Positions 1 to 6,180 of a stretch of 6,252 nucleotides of DNA are shown here, in pieces. Origin of the DNA: a bacterium UBA1790 (GTDB lineage: Bacteria > Bacteroidota > Bacteroidia > Bacteroidales > Muribaculaceae). The position numbers and the translations under genes were made by a program. The notes under the pieces are model-generated. The model was given only the letters and a program-made list of their open reading frames with translations, did not search any database and was not told the DNA's origin. Positions within the stretch are counted from its first letter, which is position 1. Each line of letters begins with the position of its first letter. The stretch lies in the NCBI GenBank assembly GCA_002314465.1, contig DCGA01000031.1:1101-7352 (forward strand). The letters run 5' to 3'.

Positions 1-141
1 GGTTTCAACCACAGCAAGTACCCCTGGATCGAGTGGGATGAGAGCGTAAAGGGTGGCAAGTTACTTCACCTGCCCCAGCGCGAAGATATTCCCGAGAACA
101 TTAAGGAACAGTTGATCGTCGAGTTGTATTCTAAACAGTAA
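1..141 (+). CDS. rpsD: 30S ribosomal protein S4, C-terminal 46 residues (5' end outside window)
   Basis: The window opens in frame 1 inside a gene that ends at TAA 139-141. The visible 46 residues start GFNHSKYPWIEWDE and end in the S4 signature ENIKEQLIVELYSKQ, which is the conserved C-terminus of ribosomal protein S4 in Bacteroidota. S4 binds 16S rRNA early in 30S assembly and in many bacteria also represses its own operon. Only the last quarter of a protein of about 200 residues is present, so nothing can be said about the RNA-binding S4 domain or the start. It lies 14 nt upstream of rpoA, the standard rpsM-rpsK-rpsD-rpoA-rplQ order, which supports the call. Confidence 0.93.
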   Translation, partial: GFNHSKYPWIEWDESVKGGKLLHLPQREDIPENIKEQLIVELYSKQ

Positions 142-155
142 AATAATAACAATCC

Positions 156-1148
156 ATGGCTATTTTAGCATTTCAGAAACCCGACAAGGTGCTCATGCTC
201 GAAGCCGACAGCACCTTTGGCAAGTTCGAGTTCCGTCCTCTGGAGCCTGGCTACGGTGTTACCATTGGTAACGCATTGCGCCGCATCCTCCTTTCTGGAC
301 TCGAGGGCTTTGCTATTTGCGACATCCGCATTGAGGGTGTTTTGCACGAGTTTGCAACTATCCCCGGTGTGAAGGAAGACGTTACTAACGTAATCCTTAA
401 CCTCAAGAAGGTTCGCCTCAAAAGAATCGTTGAGGACATCGAGACAGAGAAGGCAACAGTGAAGGTTTCAGGCCAGGATGTGTTTAAAGCTGGTGATATC
501 GGTAAGGTTCTCAGTGGTTTCGAGGTGCTCAATCCTGAGCTCGAGATTTGCCACGTAGATCCTTCTACCGGTTTCCAGATTGAACTTAACATTAATAAGG
601 GTAGAGGTTATCTGCCCGCTGAGGAGAACGTAAAGGCTAACAATCCCATCGATGTGATTGCTATCGACTCTATCTACACTCCCATTATTAATGTGAAAAC
701 ATCGGTAGAAAACTACCGCGTGGAACAGAAGACCGACTACGAGAAACTTATACTTGAAATTACAACCGACGGTTCTATCCATCCTAAGGAGGCACTGAAG
801 GAAGCTGCTAAGATTCTTATCCAGCACTTCATGCTCTTCAGCGACGAGAAAATCGCGATTGATGTTGAACAAGGCAACGGCGTTGAGGAATTTGACGAGG
901 AAGTACTGCACATGCGTCAACTTCTCAAGACCAAGCTCACTGAGATGGATCTTTCAGTTCGTGCTCTTAACTGCCTCAAGTCGGCCGAGGTTGAAACCCT
1001 TGGCGAACTTGTTGTCTTCAACAAGAACGACTTGCTCAAGTTCCGTAATTTCGGTAAGAAGTCACTTTCAGAGCTCGAAGAGTTGCTTGCCAACCTCGGC
1101 CTCTCATTCGGACTGGATATTTCAAAGTATAAATTAGAAAAAGAGTAA
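156..1148 (+). CDS. rpoA: DNA-directed RNA polymerase subunit alpha
   Basis: Encodes the 330-residue alpha subunit, whose dimer nucleates RNA polymerase assembly and whose C-terminal domain contacts UP-element DNA and activators. The N-terminal domain spans about residues 10-235 and contains the assembly motif [14 protein letters not shown] at 38-51. An acidic linker (about 238-252) leads to the C-terminal domain (about 258-322). There the DNA-contact positions equivalent to E. coli R265, N268, C269 and K271 are visible as R269, N272, C273 and K275, followed by GKKS at 300-303. Length and the start [15 protein letters not shown] match Bacteroides-type RpoA. ATG 156 follows a 14-nt A-rich spacer with no Shine-Dalgarno, normal for the phylum. 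It is intact and co-transcribed with rpsD and rplQ. Confidence 0.98.
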   Translation: MAILAFQKPDKVLMLEADSTFGKFEFRPLEPGYGVTIGNALRRILLSGLEGFAICDIRIEGVLHEFATIPGVKEDVTNVILNLKKVRLKRIVEDIETEKATVKVSGQDVFKAGDIGKVLSGFEVLNPELEICHVDPSTGFQIELNINKGRGYLPAEENVKANNPIDVIAIDSIYTPIINVKTSVENYRVEQKTDYEKLILEITTDGSIHPKEALKEAAKILIQHFMLFSDEKIAIDVEQGNGVEEFDEEVLHMRQLLKTKLTEMDLSVRALNCLKSAEVETLGELVVFNKNDLLKFRNFGKKSLSELEELLANLGLSFGLDISKYKLEKE

Positions 1149-1154
1149 TTAACG

Positions 1155-1640
1155 ATGAGACATAATAAGAAATTCAACCACTTAAGCCGCAAGAAAGCTC
1201 ACCGCGACGCGCTGATGTCAAATATGACAACTTCTCTTATCCTGCATAAGAGAATCTTCACTACTCTTGCTAAGGCTAAGGCTCTCCGCGTTTTCGCTGA
1301 GCCCATCATCAACCGCGCAAAGGACAACACTACTGCTTCGCGCCGCGTTGTTTTCAGCTATCTCCAGAGCAAAGAGGCTGTAACTGAGTTGTTCACTAAC
1401 ATCGCTGCTAAGATCGCCGACCGTCCCGGTGGATACACTCGTATCCTCAAGCTGGGTAACCGTCTCGGTGACAACGCTAAGACTTGCTTTATTGAGCTCG
1501 TTGACTATAACGAGGCAATGCTCCAGGCTAAGGCTGAAGAGAACAGCGCTAAGAAGAAGACCACTCGCCGCAGCCGTCGTTCAACCAAGAAGGTTGACGC
1601 TCCCGTTGCTGAGGAGGTTAAGGAAGCAACTGCAGAGTAA
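1155..1640 (+). CDS. rplQ: 50S ribosomal protein L17 with charged C-terminal tail
   Basis: Encodes 161 residues. The conserved L17 core occupies about 1-118, with the family start [20 protein letters not shown], the segment [21 protein letters not shown] at about 37-56, and [17 protein letters not shown] at 92-108. L17 sits near the polypeptide exit tunnel of the large subunit. The core is followed by a tail of about 43 residues that the 127-residue E. coli protein lacks. It is Lys/Arg-rich at 133-146 and then Ala/Glu-rich to the end. Such extensions are common in Bacteroidota L17. The gene begins 6 nt after rpoA and is last in the operon, with an intrinsic terminator about 50 nt downstream. 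Confidence 0.97.
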   Translation: MRHNKKFNHLSRKKAHRDALMSNMTTSLILHKRIFTTLAKAKALRVFAEPIINRAKDNTTASRRVVFSYLQSKEAVTELFTNIAAKIADRPGGYTRILKLGNRLGDNAKTCFIELVDYNEAMLQAKAEENSAKKKTTRRSRRSTKKVDAPVAEEVKEATAE

Positions 1641-1691
1641 GGCCACGCCTTATTCGCAATCTCAGATAAGAATTCTGAAACAATTCAATAT

Positions 1692-1730
1692 GAATCACTC
1701 CTTGTTTTCCATGAGGAGTGATTCTTTTTT
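1692..1730 (+). terminator. Intrinsic terminator of the rpsD-rpoA-rplQ operon
   Basis: A perfect 11-bp stem pairs GAATCACTCCT (1692-1702) with AGGAGTGATTC (1714-1724) across an 11-nt loop, and six T residues follow at 1725-1730. It lies 51 nt after the rplQ stop, so it should end transcription of the ribosomal operon before the GH18 gene. Confidence 0.92.
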
Positions 1731-1787
1731 ATTATCGCCCCGTTTTGGGCTATATGAAACCATTAACAGATTAACCACATTCACCCG
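1731..1787 (+). promoter_or_regulatory. Leader of the GH18-GH9 unit; no consensus promoter recognised
   Basis: Only 57 nt separate the operon terminator from the GH18 start. A TTTTG at 1743-1747 could serve as a -33 element, but no TAnnTTTG follows at the usual distance; the nearest candidate, TAACCACA near 1772-1779, is poor. The promoter may therefore be degenerate, activator-dependent or replaced by leak through the terminator. The stretch before ATG lacks a Shine-Dalgarno, as usual here. Confidence 0.3.
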
Positions 1788-3107
1788 ATGAGAATCCTAC
1801 TACTATTGCTTGCCATCATTGCTCTACTGGCTCCTACTGCAGTTCATGCTGTTGAGGCCAATTCTGTTACTGTCTCAGCGCTTAGGGGCGATGCCGATGG
1901 CAATGGTTCGGTCGATGTATCTGATGTCAATGCAATTATCAATGTTATGCTGGGTAAGAGAACCGTTGATGATTATTCAGGTAACTGCGATATCAACAAC
2001 AACGGAGAGGTAGATGTCGCCGACTTGAATTGTGTAGTTAACATCATAATGAATCCATCGCCTGCAGGCAATCGCATCTGCCTTGCCTATGCTCCCTATT
2101 ATCGCTCGAGACTGCCGCGTGCCGACCTTGTTACGCATATTAACTTTGCGTTTGCCGAGGTGTATGTGCGTAATAACGTTTACCAGGGCTTTAAGCTTCA
2201 GGGCGATAATAACCTGACCGCATTTAAGAAGGTATTGGCATTGCGTGAACAGAACCCCGATATTCAGATACTATTGTCGTTTAGTCACACTGTTGTCAAC
2301 GGCGACAATAAGCAGGACGGAGGTTTCAGTGCCATTGCCGCAAGCGAAACCAACCGCAAAAAGTTTGCCGAGGACTGTGTTGCGTTTATGGTTAAATGGA
2401 ACATCGACGGTATCGACCTTGATTGGGAAATGCCGGGTTTGTCGTGGAGTGGGGCAGCGTGTGACACCGAAAACGACACCGACAACTTCACGCTTCTCGT
2501 TAAGCAGATGCGTGAAACATTCGGTAGCAAATACCTCATCACTTTTGCCGGTTATGTCAAGGACAAGAGAAGGCAGAGTTCGGGCACGGGGTGGAAATTC
2601 TTTGACTTGAAAGCAGTTAAACCCTACATTGACTGGGTAAACATAATGACTTACGACCTCGACGACGCCTCAAGTGGCCACCGTGGCTTCCACAATGGCG
2701 TAAAGAGTTCAACTTCTTACTGGGATATCGAACGCACAATGGCCGAGTATACTGCTGCGGGATATGATTCTACACAGATTGTGATAGGCATACCGTTCTA
2801 TTTGCGCCATAGTTTTGACGAATCGCCTTCGGCCATCGATTATTGTAACTTTTATCGTTATCCCGAGTCTATAGGGTATAACTACAACAACTGGGACGAG
2901 GATGCAATGTGTCCGTATGTAACATTAAACGGTACGTTCTACGGCTCTTATGATAATGTCGTGAGCATTGCTGCTAAGGGCGAGAAATACATTGGCGGAG
3001 GGCGTGTGCGCGGACTCATGTATTGGGATGCCGGCGCCGATGACATTGATTATACGCTTGCCTCGGCATGCTGGAAAGCCGTTACTAAAAGATATAACAC
3101 AAAATAA
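1788..3107 (+). CDS. Secreted GH18 chitinase-type glycoside hydrolase with N-terminal dockerin
   Basis: Encodes 439 residues. Seen: a Sec signal peptide at 1-21 (hydrophobic LLLLLAIIALLA, likely cut after AVHA); two type I dockerin repeats at about 34-88; and a GH18 barrel at about 96-435. Barrel landmarks are DGIDLDWE at 207-214 (DxxDxDxE with proton donor E214), MTYD at 287-290, GIPFYLR at 334-340 and the late-strand YWD at 412-414 (W413). Known: GH18 enzymes with this full motif hydrolyse chitin or related GlcNAc beta-1,4 bonds by substrate-assisted catalysis. The chitinase-like segments near 140-200 favour a chitinase over an endo-beta-N-acetylglucosaminidase, though this is inference. 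All four acidic motif residues are kept, so it should be active. No lipobox, T9SS tail or LPXTG is visible. A 5-nt spacer links it to the GH9 gene. Confidence 0.9.
   Translation: MRILLLLLAIIALLAPTAVHAVEANSVTVSALRGDADGNGSVDVSDVNAIINVMLGKRTVDDYSGNCDINNNGEVDVADLNCVVNIIMNPSPAGNRICLAYAPYYRSRLPRADLVTHINFAFAEVYVRNNVYQGFKLQGDNNLTAFKKVLALREQNPDIQILLSFSHTVVNGDNKQDGGFSAIAASETNRKKFAEDCVAFMVKWNIDGIDLDWEMPGLSWSGAACDTENDTDNFTLLVKQMRETFGSKYLITFAGYVKDKRRQSSGTGWKFFDLKAVKPYIDWVNIMTYDLDDASSGHRGFHNGVKSSTSYWDIERTMAEYTAAGYDSTQIVIGIPFYLRHSFDESPSAIDYCNFYRYPESIGYNYNNWDEDAMCPYVTLNGTFYGSYDNVVSIAAKGEKYIGGGRVRGLMYWDAGADDIDYTLASACWKAVTKRYNTK
1887..2051 (+). other. Type I dockerin domain (two F-hand repeats) inside the GH18 gene
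   Basis: Residues 34-46 read GDADGNGSVDVSD and residues 65-79 read GNCDINNNGEVDVAD. Both fit the dockerin calcium loop DxDxDGxxDxxD, with ligands D35, D37, N39, D43, D46 and D68, N70, N72, D76, D79. A hydrophobic helix follows each loop (VNAIINVML and LNCVVNIIM). Dockerins bind cohesin modules, classically in clostridial cellulosomes. In Bacteroidota such repeats occur on exported proteins, but their partners are mostly unknown. The N-terminal placement, directly after the signal peptide, is less usual than the C-terminal one. Confidence 0.87.
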
Positions 3108-3112
3108 TAGCT

Positions 3113-4936
3113 ATGAAAAGACTGTTAGCACTTTCGTTTATTATCACTGTGTGTGCCATGAGCGTGAGCGCCGGCGCTTGGATTCGCATTAACCAGTTGG
3201 GTTATTTGCCCCGAGCGAGTAAGGTTGCCGTACTCATGAGCAATGACAAGGTTGGTGTCGATGAATTTCAGATTGTAGACGCTAATTCGGGTAGGGTAGT
3301 TGCCGTTTTTTATAATGGAATTACCGCCTCGGGCGAACTCAAGCACATGAAGTCTACTTATCGCCTCGATTTTTCTAATTTCAGAATGTCCGGGTCTTAT
3401 TATATCGCAGTCAAGGGCATTGCCAAGTCGCCTGTATTTAAGATTGATGCCGGAGTGTATGATGGCACTGCCGACTTTGTGCTCAACTACATGCGTCAGC
3501 AGCGCTGCGGCTTTAATCCGTTCATGCGTGATAGCTGCCATCAGAAGGACGGCTATATACGTTACCATCCCACCAAGGAAGGCCAGCACATAGATGTGCG
3601 TGGCGGTTGGCACGATGCCGCCGACCTCTTGCAATACACAACCACATCGGCCAACGCTATATACCAGATGATGTTTGCCTACCAGCAGAACCCTACGGTA
3701 TTCAAGGACGAATACCAGGCCAATGGACTTAAGGGCACTAATGGCATTCCTGATATCATAGATGAGATTTACTGGGGACTTGACTGGCTCGACCGAATGA
3801 ATCCCGAGAAAGGCGAACTCTACAACCAGATAGCCGATGACCGTGACCACATTGGCCAGAAACTACCGGCCAACGATCCCTCCGACTATGGATATGGTCC
3901 TAATAACGGCCGCCCTGTTTATTTCGTTAACGGCAAGCCCCAGCAGCGAGGCAAATTCATGAACGCTACTATGGGCGGCGCAAGCACTGCAGGCAAGTTT
4001 GCAAGCGATTTTGCTCTTGGCTCTGCTATCCTTCGCCCGTTCTATCCCGAGTTTGCTGCTAAAATAGGTGCCAAGGCTGCCGATGCCTATCAGGTAGGCC
4101 TCGACATGCCAGGCAATGCGCAGACAGTCTCGGTGGTATCGCCTTATATATATGAAGAAGACAACTGGGTCGACGATATGGAACTGGGTGCAGCCGAACT
4201 CTACTGGATGACACGCGACAAGAAATACATCACCCAAGCTATGGAATATGGCCGCCGCGAACCCATCACGCCGTGGATGGGAGCCGACAGCGCACGCCAC
4301 TACCAGTGGTATCCGTTCCTCAACATGGGGCATTATCAGCTTGCCAAGATGGCCCGTGCCAACGACAACGAACGTCTTGCCAAGGAATTCATCTCTAATC
4401 TTCGCACAGGTCTACAGCGCACCCTCGACCGCGCTCATGCCACGGGCAATCCGTTCCTGTGGGGCGTTCCCGGTATATGGTGCAGCAACAACCTCACAAC
4501 CGCTTTGCTCACCCAGTGCATCCTTTATCGCACTCTCACCGGCGACGATGCCTTTGTAGAGATGGAGGGCTCGTTACGCGACTGGCTCTTCGGGTGCAAT
4601 CCGTGGGGAACGAGTATGGTGGTCGAGCTCCCGGCCGATGGTGTGTATCCTCATGCACCACACAGCAATTATGTGTTCCAGAAGATAGGCATGCCCACTG
4701 GTGGCCTTGTCGACGGTCCTGTTTACTCGTCGATATTCAATAGCCTGAAGGGCGTGAACCTTACCGACGATATGCCCCACGTGGTATCTAACGCCTACGA
4801 GGAGTTCCAGCCAGGTGATGTGGTATATCACGACGTGACACACGATTACAGCACCAACGAGCCTACAATGGACGGTACAGCATCTCTCACCTTCCCGCTG
4901 TCGTTTTACCAGATGGAGGGCGCTTCGCAGCGTTGA
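3113..4936 (+). CDS. Secreted glycoside hydrolase family 9 enzyme with N-terminal Ig-like domain
   Basis: Encodes 607 residues. Seen: a signal peptide at 1-20 (likely cut after SVSA); a CelD_N-type Ig-like domain at about 22-112 opening with IRINQLGYLP; and an (alpha/alpha)6 GH9 domain at about 118-600. The motif GGWHDAADLLQY at 164-175 gives the two Asp residues of GH9 (D168, D171). The motif DYSTNE at 578-583 supplies the catalytic acid E583. Known: GH9 enzymes are inverting, mostly endo- or exo-glucanases, with some acting on glucosamine oligomers. Odd points: DAAD replaces the usual DAGD, and the region around the common HHR motif reads PHAPHS (513-518), without the Arg, so cellulase activity should not be assumed. 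Its tight link to the GH18 gene makes chito-oligosaccharide or beta-glucan processing plausible. No dockerin or anchoring tail is seen. Confidence 0.93.
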   Translation: MKRLLALSFIITVCAMSVSAGAWIRINQLGYLPRASKVAVLMSNDKVGVDEFQIVDANSGRVVAVFYNGITASGELKHMKSTYRLDFSNFRMSGSYYIAVKGIAKSPVFKIDAGVYDGTADFVLNYMRQQRCGFNPFMRDSCHQKDGYIRYHPTKEGQHIDVRGGWHDAADLLQYTTTSANAIYQMMFAYQQNPTVFKDEYQANGLKGTNGIPDIIDEIYWGLDWLDRMNPEKGELYNQIADDRDHIGQKLPANDPSDYGYGPNNGRPVYFVNGKPQQRGKFMNATMGGASTAGKFASDFALGSAILRPFYPEFAAKIGAKAADAYQVGLDMPGNAQTVSVVSPYIYEEDNWVDDMELGAAELYWMTRDKKYITQAMEYGRREPITPWMGADSARHYQWYPFLNMGHYQLAKMARANDNERLAKEFISNLRTGLQRTLDRAHATGNPFLWGVPGIWCSNNLTTALLTQCILYRTLTGDDAFVEMEGSLRDWLFGCNPWGTSMVVELPADGVYPHAPHSNYVFQKIGMPTGGLVDGPVYSSIFNSLKGVNLTDDMPHVVSNAYEEFQPGDVVYHDVTHDYSTNEPTMDGTASLTFPLSFYQMEGASQR

Positions 4937-4938
4937 CA

Positions 4939-4970
4939 TTTGTATTGTTGGGGATTTTTTGTTACCTTTG
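4939..4970 (+). promoter_or_regulatory. Bacteroidota-type promoter of the DUF1460 gene
   Basis: TTTG at 4939-4942 and TACCTTTG at 4963-4970 match the -33 TTTG and -7 TAnnTTTG elements, with a 20-nt spacer. Transcription would start near 4976-4978, giving a very short A-rich leader before ATG 4991. The -33 box lies only 2 nt past the GH9 stop. No terminator separates the two genes, so readthrough from GH9 is also possible. Confidence 0.8.
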
Positions 4971-4990
4971 CTTCGTAAAAACATAAAAAT

Positions 4991-5863
4991 ATGAAAAAGC
5001 TGATATCATTATTTGTTGCTGCATTGATTGCTTGTGCGGTTTCGGCAAGCGCTGCATCAATCCAGCAAATGCGTTTCCACTGTGATAAAGACACAATCAA
5101 GATTAACGAACTGCTCAAGAAAGGATATGAGTCGGGGTTGAAGACGCCCAACGAACTTGTCGTTTTTTATGCTTTCCAACTCCTGGGAACTCCCTATGTG
5201 GCTCACACCCTTGAGGGCGAGCAGGAGATGCTCACTATCAACATCGACCAACTCGATTGCACTACATTCGTCGAGACCCTCTATGCGCTCACACGCACCA
5301 CGCTCAACGGTCGTGACTCATGGCGCGACTATGCGTCTAACCTCGAGAACTTGCGTTACCGCAATGGTGAGATGACCGACTACTCGAGCCGTCTTCACTA
5401 CATCAGCGAGTGGATTGTAAACAATCGTGGTCGTGGCAATCTCGTTGAGGCAACTCCCGATATCCCCACAGCCGACTATCTGGTGAAGAATATCAATTTC
5501 ATGACTACCCACAAGGACAACTATGCTTCGCTCAAGGACAATCCCGAGATGGTTGAGAATATTCGCAAGTATGAGGGTGGCTATCGCAACCACCGCATGC
5601 CTTATGTCAAGAAGCAGTGGCTCAACCGCAAGGACGTGAAAGCCGCATTCAAGGCTGGCGATTTTGTTGGCTTGGTGACTAAAATCGAGGGTCTGGATAT
5701 TTCTCACCTTGGTATAGTATATAAGGACGAAAACGGACAGATATATTTACTCGACGCTTCGATGAGTGGCGGTAAGGTCCAGCTCGAGAAAGAAAGTATG
5801 TTTGAAATGCTGCGCCACAGCAAGAATAACCTCGGTTTGCGAGTTTTCCGCATTATGGAATAA
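4991..5863 (+). CDS. Exported DUF1460 NlpC/P60-like protein, probable peptidoglycan amidase
   Basis: Encodes 290 residues. Seen: a signal peptide at about 1-22 (LISLFVAALIACAVSASA); a DUF1460 body with LGTPYVAHTLEG at 65-76; the family signature LDCTTFVE at 88-95 with nucleophile C90; DISHLGIVY at 236-244 with H239 as the likely catalytic His; and LLDASMSGGKVQLE at 253-266. Known: DUF1460 proteins belong to the NlpC/P60 cysteine-peptidase superfamily and are described as N-acetylmuramoyl-L-alanine amidase-like. Inferred: periplasmic trimming or recycling of muropeptides. The Cys/His pair is intact. C14 lies in the signal peptide but not in a good lipobox (ITVC-like contexts are absent and small residues continue after it), so a lipoprotein is less likely. 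ATG 4991 follows an A-rich leader. The gene has its own promoter and terminator and no evident functional tie to the GH pair. Confidence 0.87.
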   Translation: MKKLISLFVAALIACAVSASAASIQQMRFHCDKDTIKINELLKKGYESGLKTPNELVVFYAFQLLGTPYVAHTLEGEQEMLTINIDQLDCTTFVETLYALTRTTLNGRDSWRDYASNLENLRYRNGEMTDYSSRLHYISEWIVNNRGRGNLVEATPDIPTADYLVKNINFMTTHKDNYASLKDNPEMVENIRKYEGGYRNHRMPYVKKQWLNRKDVKAAFKAGDFVGLVTKIEGLDISHLGIVYKDENGQIYLLDASMSGGKVQLEKESMFEMLRHSKNNLGLRVFRIME

Positions 5864-5889
5864 CATTATATTATATATAAATGTAGTAG

Positions 5890-5918
5890 GGGAGAGCCTT
5901 AGTGGTTCTCCCTTTTTT
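5890..5918 (+). terminator. Intrinsic terminator of the DUF1460 gene
   Basis: GGGAGAGCC (5890-5898) pairs with GGTTCTCCC (5904-5912) over a 5-nt loop, with one G-U wobble, and is followed by six T residues at 5913-5918. It lies 26 nt after the stop codon. Confidence 0.92.
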
Positions 5919-5933
5919 GCCTAAAGTTTTCGC

Positions 5934-5951
5934 GTGAAAAATATTTTTCAC
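5934..5951. promoter_or_regulatory. 18-bp perfect palindrome, possible operator
   Basis: GTGAAAAATATTTTTCAC equals its own reverse complement. An extra copy of the right arm, TATTTTTCA, recurs at 5955-5963, exactly 13 bp after the one at 5942-5950, so three half-sites are clustered. It lies about 70 bp upstream of the -33 box of the next promoter. The regulator, if any, is unknown, and AT-rich composition makes chance palindromes more likely. Confidence 0.4.
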
Positions 5952-5992
5952 ATTTATTTTTCAATCCATCAGGCGATTATGCAAGTTGTCTG

Positions 5993-6020
5993 AAAAAACT
6001 TTAAAAAAAAGTTGCGAAAT
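5993..6020 (+). promoter_or_regulatory. A-tract region like an UP element
   Basis: Runs of six and eight A residues (5993-5998, 6003-6010) lie directly upstream of the -33 box. They contain the inverted repeat AACTTT (5997-6002) and AAAGTT (6008-6013). A-tracts here are where the alpha C-terminal domain binds at strong promoters, including those of rRNA operons. Confidence 0.5.
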
Positions 6021-6022
6021 AT

Positions 6023-6053
6023 TTTGCCCATTCAAAAAAATGTAGTAATTTTG
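6023..6053 (+). promoter_or_regulatory. Strong Bacteroidota-type promoter of the downstream transcript
   Basis: TTTG at 6023-6026 and TAATTTTG at 6046-6053 fit the -33 and -7 consensus with a 19-nt spacer. The predicted start is near 6059-6062. With the A-tracts upstream this looks like a highly active promoter of the stable-RNA type. Confidence 0.8.
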
Positions 6054-6063
6054 CATCGATTTT

Positions 6064-6088
6064 GCGCCTTACGGGGCGCGGGAGCGCC
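6064..6088 (+). repeat. Competing GC-rich stem segments at the transcript 5' end
   Basis: GCGCC (6064-6068), GGCGC (6075-6079) and GCGCC (6084-6088) allow two mutually exclusive hairpins that share the middle segment. The second, closed by a GGGA tetraloop of GNRA type, should be the more stable. Confidence 0.6.
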
Positions 6089-6124
6089 AATGAAGAGATC
6101 ATTGAAATGCTTTGCAACAACGTA

Positions 6125-6180
6125 GTACAAGGAGCTAGTATAGAGATATAGTAGTCTCCGTCAAGATTCTTGACAGGTAC
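6125..6180 (+). other. Predicted three-way RNA junction
   Basis: GTAC (6125-6128) can pair with GTAC (6177-6180). Inside are a hairpin at 6131-6159 (GGAG/CTCC, CTA/TAG and TATA/TATA around a GAGA loop, with one G-G mismatch and one bulged T) and a perfect 6-bp hairpin GTCAAG/CTTGAC at 6160-6174 with a 3-nt loop. A smaller hairpin, AGGT/ACCT at 6175-6185, competes with the closing helix. Confidence 0.5.

Noticed and set aside
1429..1791. A plus-strand frame overlapping the end of rplQ
   Set aside because: It is out of frame with rplQ, runs through the terminator hairpin, and has a low-complexity Arg/Leu-rich product.
3125..3850. A 241-codon open frame on the minus strand, and similar minus-strand frames at 468-920, 3863-4333 and 4574-4984
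   Set aside because: They lie opposite strongly supported genes, show no recognisable domain, and arise from codon bias on the other strand.
4919..4934. A small hairpin at the end of the GH9 gene as a terminator
   Set aside because: It has only four Watson-Crick pairs plus two wobbles, and no T-tract follows it directly; the T-run at 4955-4960 is too far away.
5934..5951. The palindrome as a Rex or CRP operator
   Set aside because: The GTGAA/TTCAC arms are 8 bp apart instead of the 4 bp of Rex sites, and the GTGA/TCAC arms are 10 bp apart instead of the 6 bp of CRP sites plus flanks.
6090..6125. An 11-codon frame (MKRSLKCFATT) in the structured leader, as a possible leader peptide
   Set aside because: It is too short to support, its start abuts a stable GC stem, and it covers the boxA-like stretch; chance is the simpler explanation.
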